Shown: positions 53,705 through 62,950, numbered from the stretch's first letter. The stretch: DNA of 64,000 nucleotides from Bacillota bacterium (GCA_023412665.1 JAEZCA010000061.1:1-64000); one strand, 5' to 3'. A program made the numbers and translations. The notes: generated by a model not told the origin, from the letters alone.

Positions 53705-55189
53705 ATGAAAAACTACAGGAGAGTCATCGGTATGGTTTGTGGTCTTGCCCTTGTTTTAACAGGGATTACCGGATGTGCGGGCAAGGAGGATAAGATAGTC
53801 ACTGAGCCGGAAAAGCAGCCGGAAAATCAGCAGCAGGAAGAGAACAAGCAGCCGGACAATGGTCAGCAGCAGGAGAATGATCAGCAGACTGAGCTTCAAA
53901 ACCAGCCGGAGGAAGCTGCAATCCCGGAATATAACGGCTATTCCCTTTTGTGGAACGATGAATTCGACGGCGACAGCCTGAATACGGAAATATGGAATCG
54001 CGAGCTGCGTGAGCCGGGCTGGACAAATAATGAACTGCAGGAGTATACCGGAGCTGAGGATAATTCTTTTGTAAGGGACGGAAAACTCGTCATTAAGGCA
54101 ATCAAGACGGAAGGTAATAATGGAAAGCCCTATTACACCTCCGGAAAGGTCACCACACAGAAAAAGCGGGATTTTATGTACGGGAAGGTAGTGGTTAGTG
54201 CAAAGGTCCCCGAGGGAAAGGGATTGTGGCCGGCGATATGGATGATGCCCACAGATGAAAGCTTTTATGGTCAGTGGCCAAAATGTGGTGAAATTGATAT
54301 CATGGAGGTCCTGGGTAATCAGGTGGATACTGCTTATCAAACAGTACATTATGGAGAACCTCATGCAGAACAGCAGGGCACCAAGGTTTTAAGCAGCGGC
54401 TCCTTTGCAGAGAGCTTCCATGAATATTCTGTAGAGTGGGAGCCGGGAGAAATGAGATTCTACATAGACGGAGAGCTTATAAACACGGTAAATGATTGGT
54501 TCACTGCTATAGACGGGCAGGATGAGAAGCCATACCCGGCACCGTTCAACCAGACGTTTTTCGTCCAGATGAACCTTGCTGTAGGCGGAAACTGGCCGGG
54601 CGATCCGGATGAGACCACCGATTTTTCCAAGTCGGAATTTGAAGTCGATTATGTAAGGGTATATCAGAAGCCCCAGTACGATACTAATGTGAAAAAGCCG
54701 GCAAAGGCGTTCCGTGATGCGCTGGAGGATGGAAATCTGATCTATAACGGAGATTTTTCCGAGGCTGAAGATCTAACGGACGATAAAGACTGGAAATTCC
54801 TTCTTTTCCAGGGGGGCCAAGGCTCTGCGGAGATAAAGGACGGTACAATGATCATCAAATCCCAAAATGAGGGACAGGTCGATTATTCCGTACAGCTAGT
54901 ACAGCCGGAGCTCCCGATGATAAAGGGCAATAAATACCGCATAGCCTTTGATGCACGTGCTTCTGAGCAGAGGGATATGATCGTGTGTATATCAGCTCCG
55001 ACAAACGGATGGATCAGATATTTTAAGGACACCTTGATGACATTATCAACAGAGTGGGAAACCTACACCTTTGAATTCGAAATGACAAACAAGGACGACA
55101 ACAATGGAAGACTAGAGTTTAATATGGGACATAGAGGCTCCACCGCTGATATCAATATCAAAAATGTACGGGTGGAAGTGATAAAGTAG
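53705..55189 (+). CDS. Secreted GH16 beta-glucanase lipoprotein with C-terminal binding module
   Basis: 494 residues. Lipoprotein signal (GITGCAGKE, Cys ~25), a ~50-residue Gln/Glu/Asn-rich linker, then a GH16 jelly-roll (~78-325) with catalytic Glu196-Asp198-Glu201 in GEIDIMEVLGN. This is the laminarinase/lichenase-type motif with the extra Met. A C-terminal CBM4/9-like module (~340-494, NLIYNGDFSE start) follows. Predicted to cleave beta-1,3 or mixed-linkage glucan at the cell surface. Start follows GAGGGGGAATGAGAA. Terminator immediately downstream. Confidence 0.92.
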   Translation: MKNYRRVIGMVCGLALVLTGITGCAGKEDKIVTEPEKQPENQQQEENKQPDNGQQQENDQQTELQNQPEEAAIPEYNGYSLLWNDEFDGDSLNTEIWNRELREPGWTNNELQEYTGAEDNSFVRDGKLVIKAIKTEGNNGKPYYTSGKVTTQKKRDFMYGKVVVSAKVPEGKGLWPAIWMMPTDESFYGQWPKCGEIDIMEVLGNQVDTAYQTVHYGEPHAEQQGTKVLSSGSFAESFHEYSVEWEPGEMRFYIDGELINTVNDWFTAIDGQDEKPYPAPFNQTFFVQMNLAVGGNWPGDPDETTDFSKSEFEVDYVRVYQKPQYDTNVKKPAKAFRDALEDGNLIYNGDFSEAEDLTDDKDWKFLLFQGGQGSAEIKDGTMIIKSQNEGQVDYSVQLVQPELPMIKGNKYRIAFDARASEQRDMIVCISAPTNGWIRYFKDTLMTLSTEWETYTFEFEMTNKDDNNGRLEFNMGHRGSTADINIKNVRVEVIK

Positions 55190-55230
55190 GGGCGCCGGAA
55201 TGGAGTACCGGCTGATGTGATTTACGAAAT

Positions 55231-55272
55231 AAAGCGGGTAGCAGATATATATCATCTGCTGCCCGCTTTTAA
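55231..55272. terminator. Terminator between convergent GH16 and esterase genes
   Basis: AAGCGGG(T)AGCAGAT pairs with ATCTGCTGCCCGCTT and is followed by TTT; the opposite strand has a T-rich end as well. Likely bidirectional. Confidence 0.82.
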
Positions 55273-55338
55273 GTGTGATGCTACTGGTGAAGCTTGCCGT
55301 ACTTGCCGGTGCATATCCGGTATGTAAGCCCATCCGGA

Positions 55339-57129
55339 CTATTTTGAACCATAGAATAGCTTCAGTGCATTTCTTATCGAAGGTTTGAAAACCGTATTGT
55401 GATCATGACCCTCGATAACCTCGTATGTCATGGTAAGACCTTCATAGGAGTGTTTCTGAATGTCGCTCAGCCTGCTTTCGATCATATTGATAAAGCCCGC
55501 TTCCTCATTACGGCCTACGGTTATGTAAACAGTGTAGGGCAGTGACTGCTTTCTTTCGTAATGCCAGTCCTCGAAATCGGTCATCATCGCATTATTTGTT
55601 CTTGCCTGGAATGAAGGACTGCCTATATAGTAGTAAGCGAAGGTATTCTTACCGATAGTGTCACTGTGGTATAACGCATACAACCCCCAATATCCGCCGT
55701 ACGAGTGACCGGTAAGCGTGGTTCTGGCCGTATCGACATTATAATTGTCATATAGATAAGGTACCAGGTTTTCTGTCAGGAACTGAAGGTACAGATCCGG
55801 CTGCTGAAGCAGATCCCGCTCTCTGATGCTGATATAGTTATAGCCGTCTGGATAGCCAACGCTGACCAGGATGACATCTTCCAGTTCGTTGGACTGCATC
55901 AGCTTGTGCAGTTCGGGATGGTCGCTGAGCCTCCAGACGCCGTCTGTCATGAGAACCAGAGGATATCTTTTGTTCTCATCGTAATTTGGAGGCAGGGAGA
56001 CATGGATCACAAAGTTATCATTGGTTTCCTCATCATACATTACTATTTCATTAATGTATTCTGCACAGGCAGCATCGATACCGAGCACTTCATTGTAAAA
56101 TTCATGTTCTTTTGAAAGCTTGCCGACTTTGATACTCTCCGACTCCTTGACGGTCATTGCTTTTGAGGCGGCAACACAGGCTTCTTCGGCAATGCCGTAG
56201 TCCATATTGCTGAAATGACATATGCCACGGAGAAGAGCCTCACAATCAATGACATTATGTCCCGCTCCTGCCAGGAGCTTGTCATTCAAAGAAAGACCCT
56301 GATAATTATGTTCCCTGAGAGACTTGATCCATTGATCCGTCTTTGAGAAAGCCAGTATCTTCCGATCATCATCCGAGCAGAGGATGCACACATTTGCTGC
56401 TAATGAGGTGTTCCCTCCGGTAAAGAAGTCAGCTTCTCTGGTGGATATGTCCAGCGTATCGGTTCTTTTGGTAAGCTCCGGGTTAATTATCAGGTAATTT
56501 GCCACACTGTTACCGGTATGTAACATGTAGGCGGCGAAATATCCGGCTGTTTTATATCCTGCGAAGCATACATTATCCTCATCGATTTTATAGTTTTCAC
56601 AAATCCAGCCAAGCAAATTGTCAGTTATAAAGGTTTGATATGCCTTCGGATTCTCGACAAAGTCCCGGTTCGCAGCATCAGCTGCTTCTCTTGTGTTACC
56701 GGCATTAATAATAGCCAGGAGTGTCTGCGGAGTCCTGCTGCCTAAATAGTCTCTTAGTGCATTAAGCTGTGTCTCATGAAATGCTGTCCCTTGCACAAGG
56801 TATAAGGCTGCTTCCTTGGAAGCATCATAGGTTGAGCCCTTGATTAAATTGATTTCATATGAGCTGCCGATCTCTTCATCGAAGAGTGTGATCCTATTGC
56901 CTGGTTCAGTAAATTCTGTAGTTATTTTTGATTTTTCCGTTTTGTTCATACCGTTCAGGTATGTATTGGACTTCTCATTGGCAGTGCTGCTTTTGCTTTC
57001 GTTCACATCGTTCAGATATGTAACGGACTTCTCATTTGCACTGCTGCTTTTACCGCACCCGCTTAGTAGTAATGTAATTGCAAGTGAACATAGTAAAACA
57101 AAGCAACAGCTCCTAATTAACTGTTTCAT
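55339..57129 (-). CDS. Tandem alpha/beta-hydrolase (esterase) lipoprotein, N-half decayed
   Basis: 596 residues. Lipoprotein signal (LLLSGCGKS, Cys ~25) and a short tandem repeat of NEKS-TYLN units. The N-terminal half (~75-320) and C-terminal half (~350-596) look homologous. The C-half is an esterase of the IroE/Fes/esterase D type, with nucleophile Ser476 in GHSYGG and His in GHDHNT. The matching N-half motif is GYKTAG (Lys ~193 in place of Ser) with GAGHNV, so that half is predicted inactive. Such esterases can remove acyl or feruloyl groups from plant polysaccharides; here the substrate is unknown. Confidence 0.82.
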   Translation of the reverse strand: MKQLIRSCCFVLLCSLAITLLLSGCGKSSSANEKSVTYLNDVNESKSSTANEKSNTYLNGMNKTEKSKITTEFTEPGNRITLFDEEIGSSYEINLIKGSTYDASKEAALYLVQGTAFHETQLNALRDYLGSRTPQTLLAIINAGNTREAADAANRDFVENPKAYQTFITDNLLGWICENYKIDEDNVCFAGYKTAGYFAAYMLHTGNSVANYLIINPELTKRTDTLDISTREADFFTGGNTSLAANVCILCSDDDRKILAFSKTDQWIKSLREHNYQGLSLNDKLLAGAGHNVIDCEALLRGICHFSNMDYGIAEEACVAASKAMTVKESESIKVGKLSKEHEFYNEVLGIDAACAEYINEIVMYDEETNDNFVIHVSLPPNYDENKRYPLVLMTDGVWRLSDHPELHKLMQSNELEDVILVSVGYPDGYNYISIRERDLLQQPDLYLQFLTENLVPYLYDNYNVDTARTTLTGHSYGGYWGLYALYHSDTIGKNTFAYYYIGSPSFQARTNNAMMTDFEDWHYERKQSLPYTVYITVGRNEEAGFINMIESRLSDIQKHSYEGLTMTYEVIEGHDHNTVFKPSIRNALKLFYGSK

Positions 57130-57179
57130 ATGTATCCCCCTTTAATTCTATCTCTATATGGGATTCATACTACTGCATA

Positions 57180-58097
57180 TCAGTCCTGAAATCTTGTCAA
57201 TTTCTGCTCAACTTTGTCCAACGGAAGCCACAGCTCACTTGTTACATCCTCCGCATTTCTAAAGCCTTCCCTGCAGACCTCCAAGGTCCCAAACTCTTTG
57301 ATGTGATAAGACGAATGAGGTAAGAAATTCGTATAGATTTGATTCCAAAGTTTCTGGATAGCCTTTGGGCGCATACCCTTACATTCAAAAACAAGCCACT
57401 TCCCGGCAGGTATAACTACTATCTCGAATCCATCGGGAACTGCATCCTTGACAGATTCCACACCGACGCTCATACGGAACTCGCTCCCGCCAGGTTTACA
57501 GCCGACATCATCATGGATGCCCAGTATCGAATCTGCGAAGTAGGTTGTGACATCCTTCACACTGTCAAGAATATGGTACATGCCTTCTGCTGCCCATTCT
57601 TCAAGCTGTTTTGGGATGATTTCCTGTCTATCTTCAATAGACTGCGTTTGAAATACTTTTGTTTTTGCAATTACTCTCACGCAGCAATGGTCTATGATAC
57701 GATAATCCAGAGAAGAACCCCCATCCACCTGTAAGTGGATGCTCAGCTTGTTATACAGCTTTAAACTCGCACTCTTTCTTCTCACAGCACTCGGGGTCGC
57801 TCCATGAAATCTTGTAAATGCTTTTGTGAAGCTTTCTGCAGTCTCATAACCGTATTTTAACGCGATATCCAAAATGGCCTTATCAGATAAAAGTATTTCT
57901 TCACCGGATAATGCAAGCTTACGGTTACGGATATACTCACCGACATTTATCCCGGTCACGATACTGAATATCTTTTGAAATTCATATTCTGATGAGTATG
58001 TCTGCTTTGCCAGCATGTTTAATTTAAGTTCACCATCTTCGGTCAAGTGTAACTCTATATATTCGATTACTTTTTGCAGCCGGCTGATCCAATCCAT
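57180..58097 (-). CDS. AraC-family regulator with GyrI-like ligand domain
   Basis: 305 residues. N-terminal AraC double HTH (~10-110: SSEYEFQKIFSIVTG and GYETAESFTKAFTRFHG) followed by a GyrI-like/effector-binding domain (~125-300), the layout of Rob/BmrR-type multidrug-sensing regulators. Regulates probably a nearby gene; the esterase gene lies 50 bases downstream on the same strand. Start ATG at 58097; the SD is weak. Confidence 0.88.
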   Translation of the reverse strand: MDWISRLQKVIEYIELHLTEDGELKLNMLAKQTYSSEYEFQKIFSIVTGINVGEYIRNRKLALSGEEILLSDKAILDIALKYGYETAESFTKAFTRFHGATPSAVRRKSASLKLYNKLSIHLQVDGGSSLDYRIIDHCCVRVIAKTKVFQTQSIEDRQEIIPKQLEEWAAEGMYHILDSVKDVTTYFADSILGIHDDVGCKPGGSEFRMSVGVESVKDAVPDGFEIVVIPAGKWLVFECKGMRPKAIQKLWNQIYTNFLPHSSYHIKEFGTLEVCREGFRNAEDVTSELWLPLDKVEQKLTRFQD

Positions 58098-58411
58098 AAG
58101 CGACTCTCTTATTCTCTTAATTTTGCTTTTACCTTACAACAAGCATTATTCTGTTTGATGACTAAGTCATATGATACCAAAAACTGTTTATAAGAGCAAT
58201 TGCCAAAGCTTTATTGGATACAGCCGCGTCTGTTTTCAGGTTTAGTAATAAACTGTCTGACTGTCGTGCCCGGGCATCAAACAAAATAGTTAAAGAATGT
58301 TTAACATATGAAACATTTTTTTCATACACAAGTCAAATGTGGTGATTGGAAAATGCAACCTTAAAAGTTAACTAAAAATCCAGTCGAAAAAATATTTGCG
58401 AGGTGTATGGA
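58098..58411. repeat. Intergenic region with dispersed repeat and hairpin
   Basis: A 314-base divergent spacer. It holds a copy of a dispersed motif (AACTGTCTGACTGTCGTGCC, 58252-58271), also found near 1450, 61283 and 62928. It also holds a small inverted repeat TATGAAA/TTTCATA (58307-58313, 58320-58326), ~85 bases before the VIT gene, that may be an operator. No gene is supported. Confidence 0.45.
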
Positions 58412-60433
58412 ATGCGTATTTCAAAGAAATTGGCCTGTATGTTTTTAGCATTACTTATCCTGCTCGGCACATCTGCCGTTGTTTATGGAGAAACGGAAAA
58501 CCAGGAAGAGGATAAAACCCTTTCTCCATACTTTTTAGTTGAGGGAGATGATGCTTCATTTGATCAGTTCCCACTGAAGGAAACCGAGGTAAATGTCAAT
58601 ATCAACGGTACGATAGCAGATATTTTTGTGACACAGACCTATTCAAACGACGGTACTGTTCCAATCAATGCCAAATATTTATTTCCTGCCTCGACAAAAG
58701 TTTCGGTACACGGAATGAAAATGCAAATAGGTGATAATCTAGTTACCGCAAAAATAAAGGAGCGGGAAGAGGCGAAGAAGGAATTCGAGGAGGCAAAATC
58801 AGAGGGGAAGAGCGCTTCCTTGCTCGAAGAACAAAGACCCAATGTGTTTTCCATGGACATCGCAAACATAATGCCGGGGGACCTTGTCAGTATTGAACTG
58901 CATTATACGGAACTGATCACACCTGACAATGGGAGATATCAGTTTGTATTTCCAACTGTTGTCGGACCACGCTATTCCAACAAGCCTGCAATGGGCGCAG
59001 CCGAATCGGATAAATGGGTCGAGACACCATATATAAAAGACGGTAAAACTCCTCCCGGAAAATATGACATTAAGGTCAACCTTTCAACCGGAGTTCCAGT
59101 TAAGGATATACAGTGCAGTTCACATAAAATAAGTATCTCTCAGGAAACTGAATCCACAGCATTGGTCAGCCTTGCTGATGCGGACGAATACGCAGGCAAT
59201 CGGGATTTTATCCTTGACTACAAAATGACCGGACAGGATGTTCAATGCGGTCTGATGCTATATGAAGGTGAAATTGAAAACTTTTTTATGCTGACAATAC
59301 AGCCGCCAGAGCGAGTAAAGCAGGAGCACATACCCGACAGGGAATACATTTTTGTGCTGGATGTCTCAGGATCAATGGAGGGATATCCTCTGGACACAGC
59401 GAAAAGCTTAATAAAAAATCTGGTGGGACACCTGAATAGGACAGATAAATTCAATGTCATCCTGTTTGCAGGGGCATCGAGCCTTATGTCTCCATCCTCT
59501 GTTCCCGCAACAGCCGGTAATATTCAAAGAGCGATCGAACTCATCGACGAGCAGGAAGGCAGCGGCGGTACGGAGCTGGCGCCTGCACTTGAGACTGCCA
59601 TAGCCATGCCCTTCGAAGATGACATTTCGAGAAGTATTGTGGTAATCACCGACGGGTATATTGACAGTGAGAAAGAAATATTTGATCTGATAAACAAGAA
59701 CCTTGGTGATACCAACTTTTTCTCCTTTGGTATCGGGACCTCTGTGAACAGACATTTGATCGAGGGTATGGCCAAAGCTGGTCAGGGCGAACCCTTCGTG
59801 CTGGTGGATGAAGCTGATTCAGATGAGATTGCAGGCCGTTTCAGAGAGTATATCCAATCACCGGTGCTTATGGATGTTGAGGTGAAGTTCGACGGCTTTG
59901 ACGTTTATGGTGTCGAGCCCCCTGTTATTCCTGATCTGTTTGCGCAGAGGCCGATAGTGCTGTTTGGAAAATGGCTGGGAAAACCTGAAGGTACTGTAAC
60001 TTTGTCAGGCAGGACCGGAAACGGTGAGTTCAAACAGGAAGTCAAGGTTGCCGAAATGACGCCGGCTGAAACCAATAGTGCAATAAGCTATCTCTGGGCG
60101 CGGTCAAAGGTTGAAAGGCTACTGGATTACGGGTTTGGCAACAATGAAGATCCTGATGTCAAGAGGGAGGTCACCCAGCTGGGCCTGGAATACAGCATGC
60201 TAACCCCGTACACTTCCTTTATCGCAGTTATTGAAAAGGTCAGAAATACTGAAGGGAAAGCTACCGATGTTGATCAGCCGCTGCCATTGCCTTTGAATGT
60301 ATCAAACCTCGCTGTAGGCGACCCATATACGCAGGGGGCCGAACCGGAAATTGTGATCCTTGTGGCTTGTGTGCTTGCTATGGCACTGTTCATGTATATG
60401 AAAAAAAGAAATAAAAGGACGGTAATGAGTTGA
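58412..60433 (+). CDS. VIT-von Willebrand A surface protein, putative exosortase substrate
   Basis: 673 residues. Signal peptide ~1-28; VIT domain ~40-170 (DIFVTQTYSND, KEREEAKKEFEEAK); von Willebrand A domain ~305-470 with metal site DVSGSMEG, the Thr in GGTELAPAL and ITDGYID. The C-terminus is a short sorting-like signal: AEPE, a single hydrophobic helix (~644-661), then a basic tail KKRNKR. That tripartite end, and the exosortase gene overlapping the stop, point to C-terminal processing analogous to PEP-CTERM. Homologous VIT-vWA proteins are surface or secreted adhesion/complex-forming proteins. Start: ATG at 58412 with GAGG eight bases upstream; a GTG at 58403 overlaps the SD. Confidence 0.87.
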   Translation: MRISKKLACMFLALLILLGTSAVVYGETENQEEDKTLSPYFLVEGDDASFDQFPLKETEVNVNINGTIADIFVTQTYSNDGTVPINAKYLFPASTKVSVHGMKMQIGDNLVTAKIKEREEAKKEFEEAKSEGKSASLLEEQRPNVFSMDIANIMPGDLVSIELHYTELITPDNGRYQFVFPTVVGPRYSNKPAMGAAESDKWVETPYIKDGKTPPGKYDIKVNLSTGVPVKDIQCSSHKISISQETESTALVSLADADEYAGNRDFILDYKMTGQDVQCGLMLYEGEIENFFMLTIQPPERVKQEHIPDREYIFVLDVSGSMEGYPLDTAKSLIKNLVGHLNRTDKFNVILFAGASSLMSPSSVPATAGNIQRAIELIDEQEGSGGTELAPALETAIAMPFEDDISRSIVVITDGYIDSEKEIFDLINKNLGDTNFFSFGIGTSVNRHLIEGMAKAGQGEPFVLVDEADSDEIAGRFREYIQSPVLMDVEVKFDGFDVYGVEPPVIPDLFAQRPIVLFGKWLGKPEGTVTLSGRTGNGEFKQEVKVAEMTPAETNSAISYLWARSKVERLLDYGFGNNEDPDVKREVTQLGLEYSMLTPYTSFIAVIEKVRNTEGKATDVDQPLPLPLNVSNLAVGDPYTQGAEPEIVILVACVLAMALFMYMKKRNKRTVMS

Positions 60434-61248
60434 ATATGTCAACCGGTTTTTTTAGTAATGGTAAAACTGTTATAAAAAAATATGGTGTTTTTTACGCGAT
60501 CGGACTTATCATTGCCTTTGCTCTGAAGCTTTATTACAGCCGGGCGAACATAGATGATCTCGACTGGATCCTTGCGCCCACCACCCGGTGGGTGCAGCTC
60601 CTGTGCGGATTAAGCTTTGAAAAGGAGTCCGGCATCGGGTATGTAAATCACAATTATAAATTTGTAATAGCTCCTGTTTGTGCAGGGATCAATTTTATGA
60701 TAATTGCATTTACTACATTAATTTTTTCCTTCGTTCACCACATGAAAACAATAAAATGCAGAATCATATGGCTGACTTCGAGTCTTGTGATCATTTATCC
60801 CTATACTATCCTGGTCAACAGCTTAAGGATAATTCCTTCCATTTACCTTTTGCAAATGGACTTTTATGGAGGCTGGATAACTCCTGAAAGAGTCCATACG
60901 ATGGAAGGCACACTGGTATACTTCGCAGCACTGCTGTTTTTATATAGTGTTGCTGACAAAATCGCTAAACGCTTCTCAGTAGGATTTTCACCCGAATCAT
61001 CTAAAGAGGAGTATTATATAAAACCTGCTTATTATAAAACAATAAAATGGTTTCTGCCTGTATTCTTCTATTTTTCCATAACTCTTGGCATTCCTCTATT
61101 GAACGGTGCTTACGAGAACGATGGCACCAAATTCCTGGAATACGCACTATTGGTGACTGGTGTATGCTTTTCTGTCATTGCAGCAGCATGTCTTTTGTTT
61201 TTATCGTATATATATATCAAGCAAAAAATCTCCGGGAACCGTAACTGA
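60430..61248 (+). CDS. xrtK: Exosortase, XrtK-like
   Basis: 272 residues, six to eight transmembrane helices. It carries the exosortase/archaeosortase catalytic triad Cys84 (APVCAGINF), Arg133 (NSLRII) and His156 (RVHTMEG), numbered from the TTG at 60430. Exosortases are membrane transpeptidase-like enzymes that cut C-terminal sorting signals and transfer the protein to a surface polymer. The gene overlaps the VIT-vWA stop (TTGA), so a dedicated enzyme-substrate pair is likely. An ATG at 60436 is an alternative start. The XrtK label rests on my recall of the subfamily; the exosortase assignment itself is solid from the triad. Confidence 0.85.
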   Translation: MNMSTGFFSNGKTVIKKYGVFYAIGLIIAFALKLYYSRANIDDLDWILAPTTRWVQLLCGLSFEKESGIGYVNHNYKFVIAPVCAGINFMIIAFTTLIFSFVHHMKTIKCRIIWLTSSLVIIYPYTILVNSLRIIPSIYLLQMDFYGGWITPERVHTMEGTLVYFAALLFLYSVADKIAKRFSVGFSPESSKEEYYIKPAYYKTIKWFLPVFFYFSITLGIPLLNGAYENDGTKFLEYALLVTGVCFSVIAAACLLFLSYIYIKQKISGNRN

Positions 61249-61309
61249 TGTGCTTGACTCTTCATTATGATATAATAATTACTGTTTAACTGACGTGCCT
61301 GTCACCATA

Positions 61310-61464
61310 TTTGAACAATGTCACAGTCCCCGTGAAAAAGCTGTCAGCGGCGAGTACAATAACCCACTGACGTTGTTCAAACGCCACGTTTAGGCGTGGC
61401 GCACGGAGTGTAGCGCAGGGCGAATTCATTTCGCCCGTAGCGAGGGGGTATGGGGGCTTTCCCC
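61310..61464. repeat. Structured intergenic segment with four stacked inverted repeats
   Basis: TTTGAACAATGTCA (61310-61323) and TGACGTTGTTCAAA (61368-61381) pair over 14 bases with one wobble. CGCCACG/CGTGGCG (61382-61388, 61395-61401), GGGCGAA/TTCGCCC (61418-61424, 61430-61436) and GGGG/CCCC (near 61452-61464) follow directly. The GC-rich half differs from its surroundings. It may be a structured RNA, a mobile-element end or a leader of the MFS gene that starts 25 bases later. Confidence 0.45.
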
Positions 61465-61488
61465 ATTGGAAATTGAAAGGAACTGAAG

Positions 61489-62757
61489 ATGAAAAACATA
61501 CTAATGAAGCATCCGCTGCTGCGCACCCTTTTTGAGCTGCGGGGCAATCCACGGGCCTGTGTTTATACGGAGCCCATGTGGGGTCTTTCCATGAACCTGT
61601 GTCTGCCTTATGCGACGGTATATATGTTAACCTTCGGCATGGGCGATGTGCAGGTGGGGATCGTCACATCTATTTATATGTTTTCCCAGATGATCTGTGC
61701 GTTTTTATCGGGAGCTATCATTGATAAAATGGGGCGCAGGAAGAGCACGGCCATATTTGATTTTCTGGCTTGGAGCATACCCTGCCTCATATGGGCATTC
61801 AGCCAGGGCTTTTGGTTTTTCGTAGTTGCCGCTTTGTTCAACGGCATGATGAAAATAACCACGGTATCCTGGGATTGTCTGCTGGTGGAGGATGCCCCCA
61901 AGGATAAAATAACCCACATATATTCCTGGGTCATAATTGCCGGAAACATGTCCGCGCTGTTTGCGCCGATATCGTCGATACTGGTAGCAAGGCTGACATT
62001 GGCGCCGGCTCTTAGAATACTCTACATCAATGCCTTCATTGTAATGACTGCAAAGATATTGATCCTCAACAAGTTATCGACAGAAACAGCTGTCGGTAAA
62101 ATCAGGCGTGAAGCAGCCCATGGCAAGTCATGGGGCGAGATGCTGTCCGGATACAAGAGCGCATTTCGCAAGATACGGACCTCCCGGGGCACGATATTCG
62201 CAATCATCATCAGTATCCTGGTAGAGATCGTGGCCATGCTCGGAATGACCTTCTGGCAGATCATAGCATCCCGCCGCATTGGAGTTCCGGATACATTGCT
62301 GCCCATCTTTCCTATGGCAAGGAGCATATTATCGATCGTTCTATTCTTTACAGTCATATCCCATATCAAGCAGACAAAGCTGAAATGGCCGCTGTATGGA
62401 GGATTCTGCAGTATGATAATCAGCGGTATATTGCTTATTTCTATTACAGAAATCAGTGTGTGGGGATATGTGATATTATCTGTTTCATTGGCTTTTGATG
62501 CTCTGGGAGGTGCTGTTTTAGCTACGCTCAGAGAATCCCTTGTCGCTATTCATGTGGACCCTGTGGAGAGATCCGGAATCATGGCCCTGCTTCAAACGAC
62601 AGTAATGCTGGTGAGTGTGCCCTTCGGATATATAGGCGGACTGCTGAGTGATATATCAAGAGTATTGCCTTTTGTTCTGAGTATTTTTTTGCTGCTGTTG
62701 GGTATCCTGGCAACAGCTCTGTTTTATCGCCGATCTACAATAAGCTATGTGTCATGA
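61489..62757 (+). CDS. MFS transporter
   Basis: 422-residue polytopic membrane protein of the major facilitator family with about twelve helices. The loop 2-3 signature is GAIIDKMGRRKST (~residue 78), and DALGGAVLATLRESL lies in the second half. Start: ATG at 61489 with AAAGGAAC eight bases upstream. It is single-gene, after the exosortase gene with a structured spacer. The substrate cannot be read from sequence; the neighbouring GH36 gene on the opposite strand offers only weak context for a sugar. Confidence 0.83.
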   Translation: MKNILMKHPLLRTLFELRGNPRACVYTEPMWGLSMNLCLPYATVYMLTFGMGDVQVGIVTSIYMFSQMICAFLSGAIIDKMGRRKSTAIFDFLAWSIPCLIWAFSQGFWFFVVAALFNGMMKITTVSWDCLLVEDAPKDKITHIYSWVIIAGNMSALFAPISSILVARLTLAPALRILYINAFIVMTAKILILNKLSTETAVGKIRREAAHGKSWGEMLSGYKSAFRKIRTSRGTIFAIIISILVEIVAMLGMTFWQIIASRRIGVPDTLLPIFPMARSILSIVLFFTVISHIKQTKLKWPLYGGFCSMIISGILLISITEISVWGYVILSVSLAFDALGGAVLATLRESLVAIHVDPVERSGIMALLQTTVMLVSVPFGYIGGLLSDISRVLPFVLSIFLLLLGILATALFYRRSTISYVS

Positions 62758-62899
62758 AGGCGGGACAATACAGGAATATGGATCGTGAACGGATATGATC
62801 CCATGGCTGGAAATCAGTGCCGGATCTGGACGACGCAATGAAGAGACAAGGTAAAATCAGAGCCATAGAATTTTCATTCTAGTTTGGGTGGCGGACCTA

Positions 62900-62949
62900 A
62901 CAGTTAGACAGTTGTTTACCTAATAACTGTCTAACTGTCGTGCCAGGCA
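62900..62949. repeat. 14-bp inverted repeat with dispersed motif
   Basis: ACAGTTAGACAGTT and AACTGTCTAACTGT are perfect inverted repeats separated by 11 bases, followed by CGTGCCAGGCA. The right arm is the fullest copy of the dispersed motif seen elsewhere in the window. It sits between convergent MFS and GH36 genes, so it could act as a terminator-like hairpin, but there is no T-run. Confidence 0.6.
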
Positions 62950-62950
62950 T

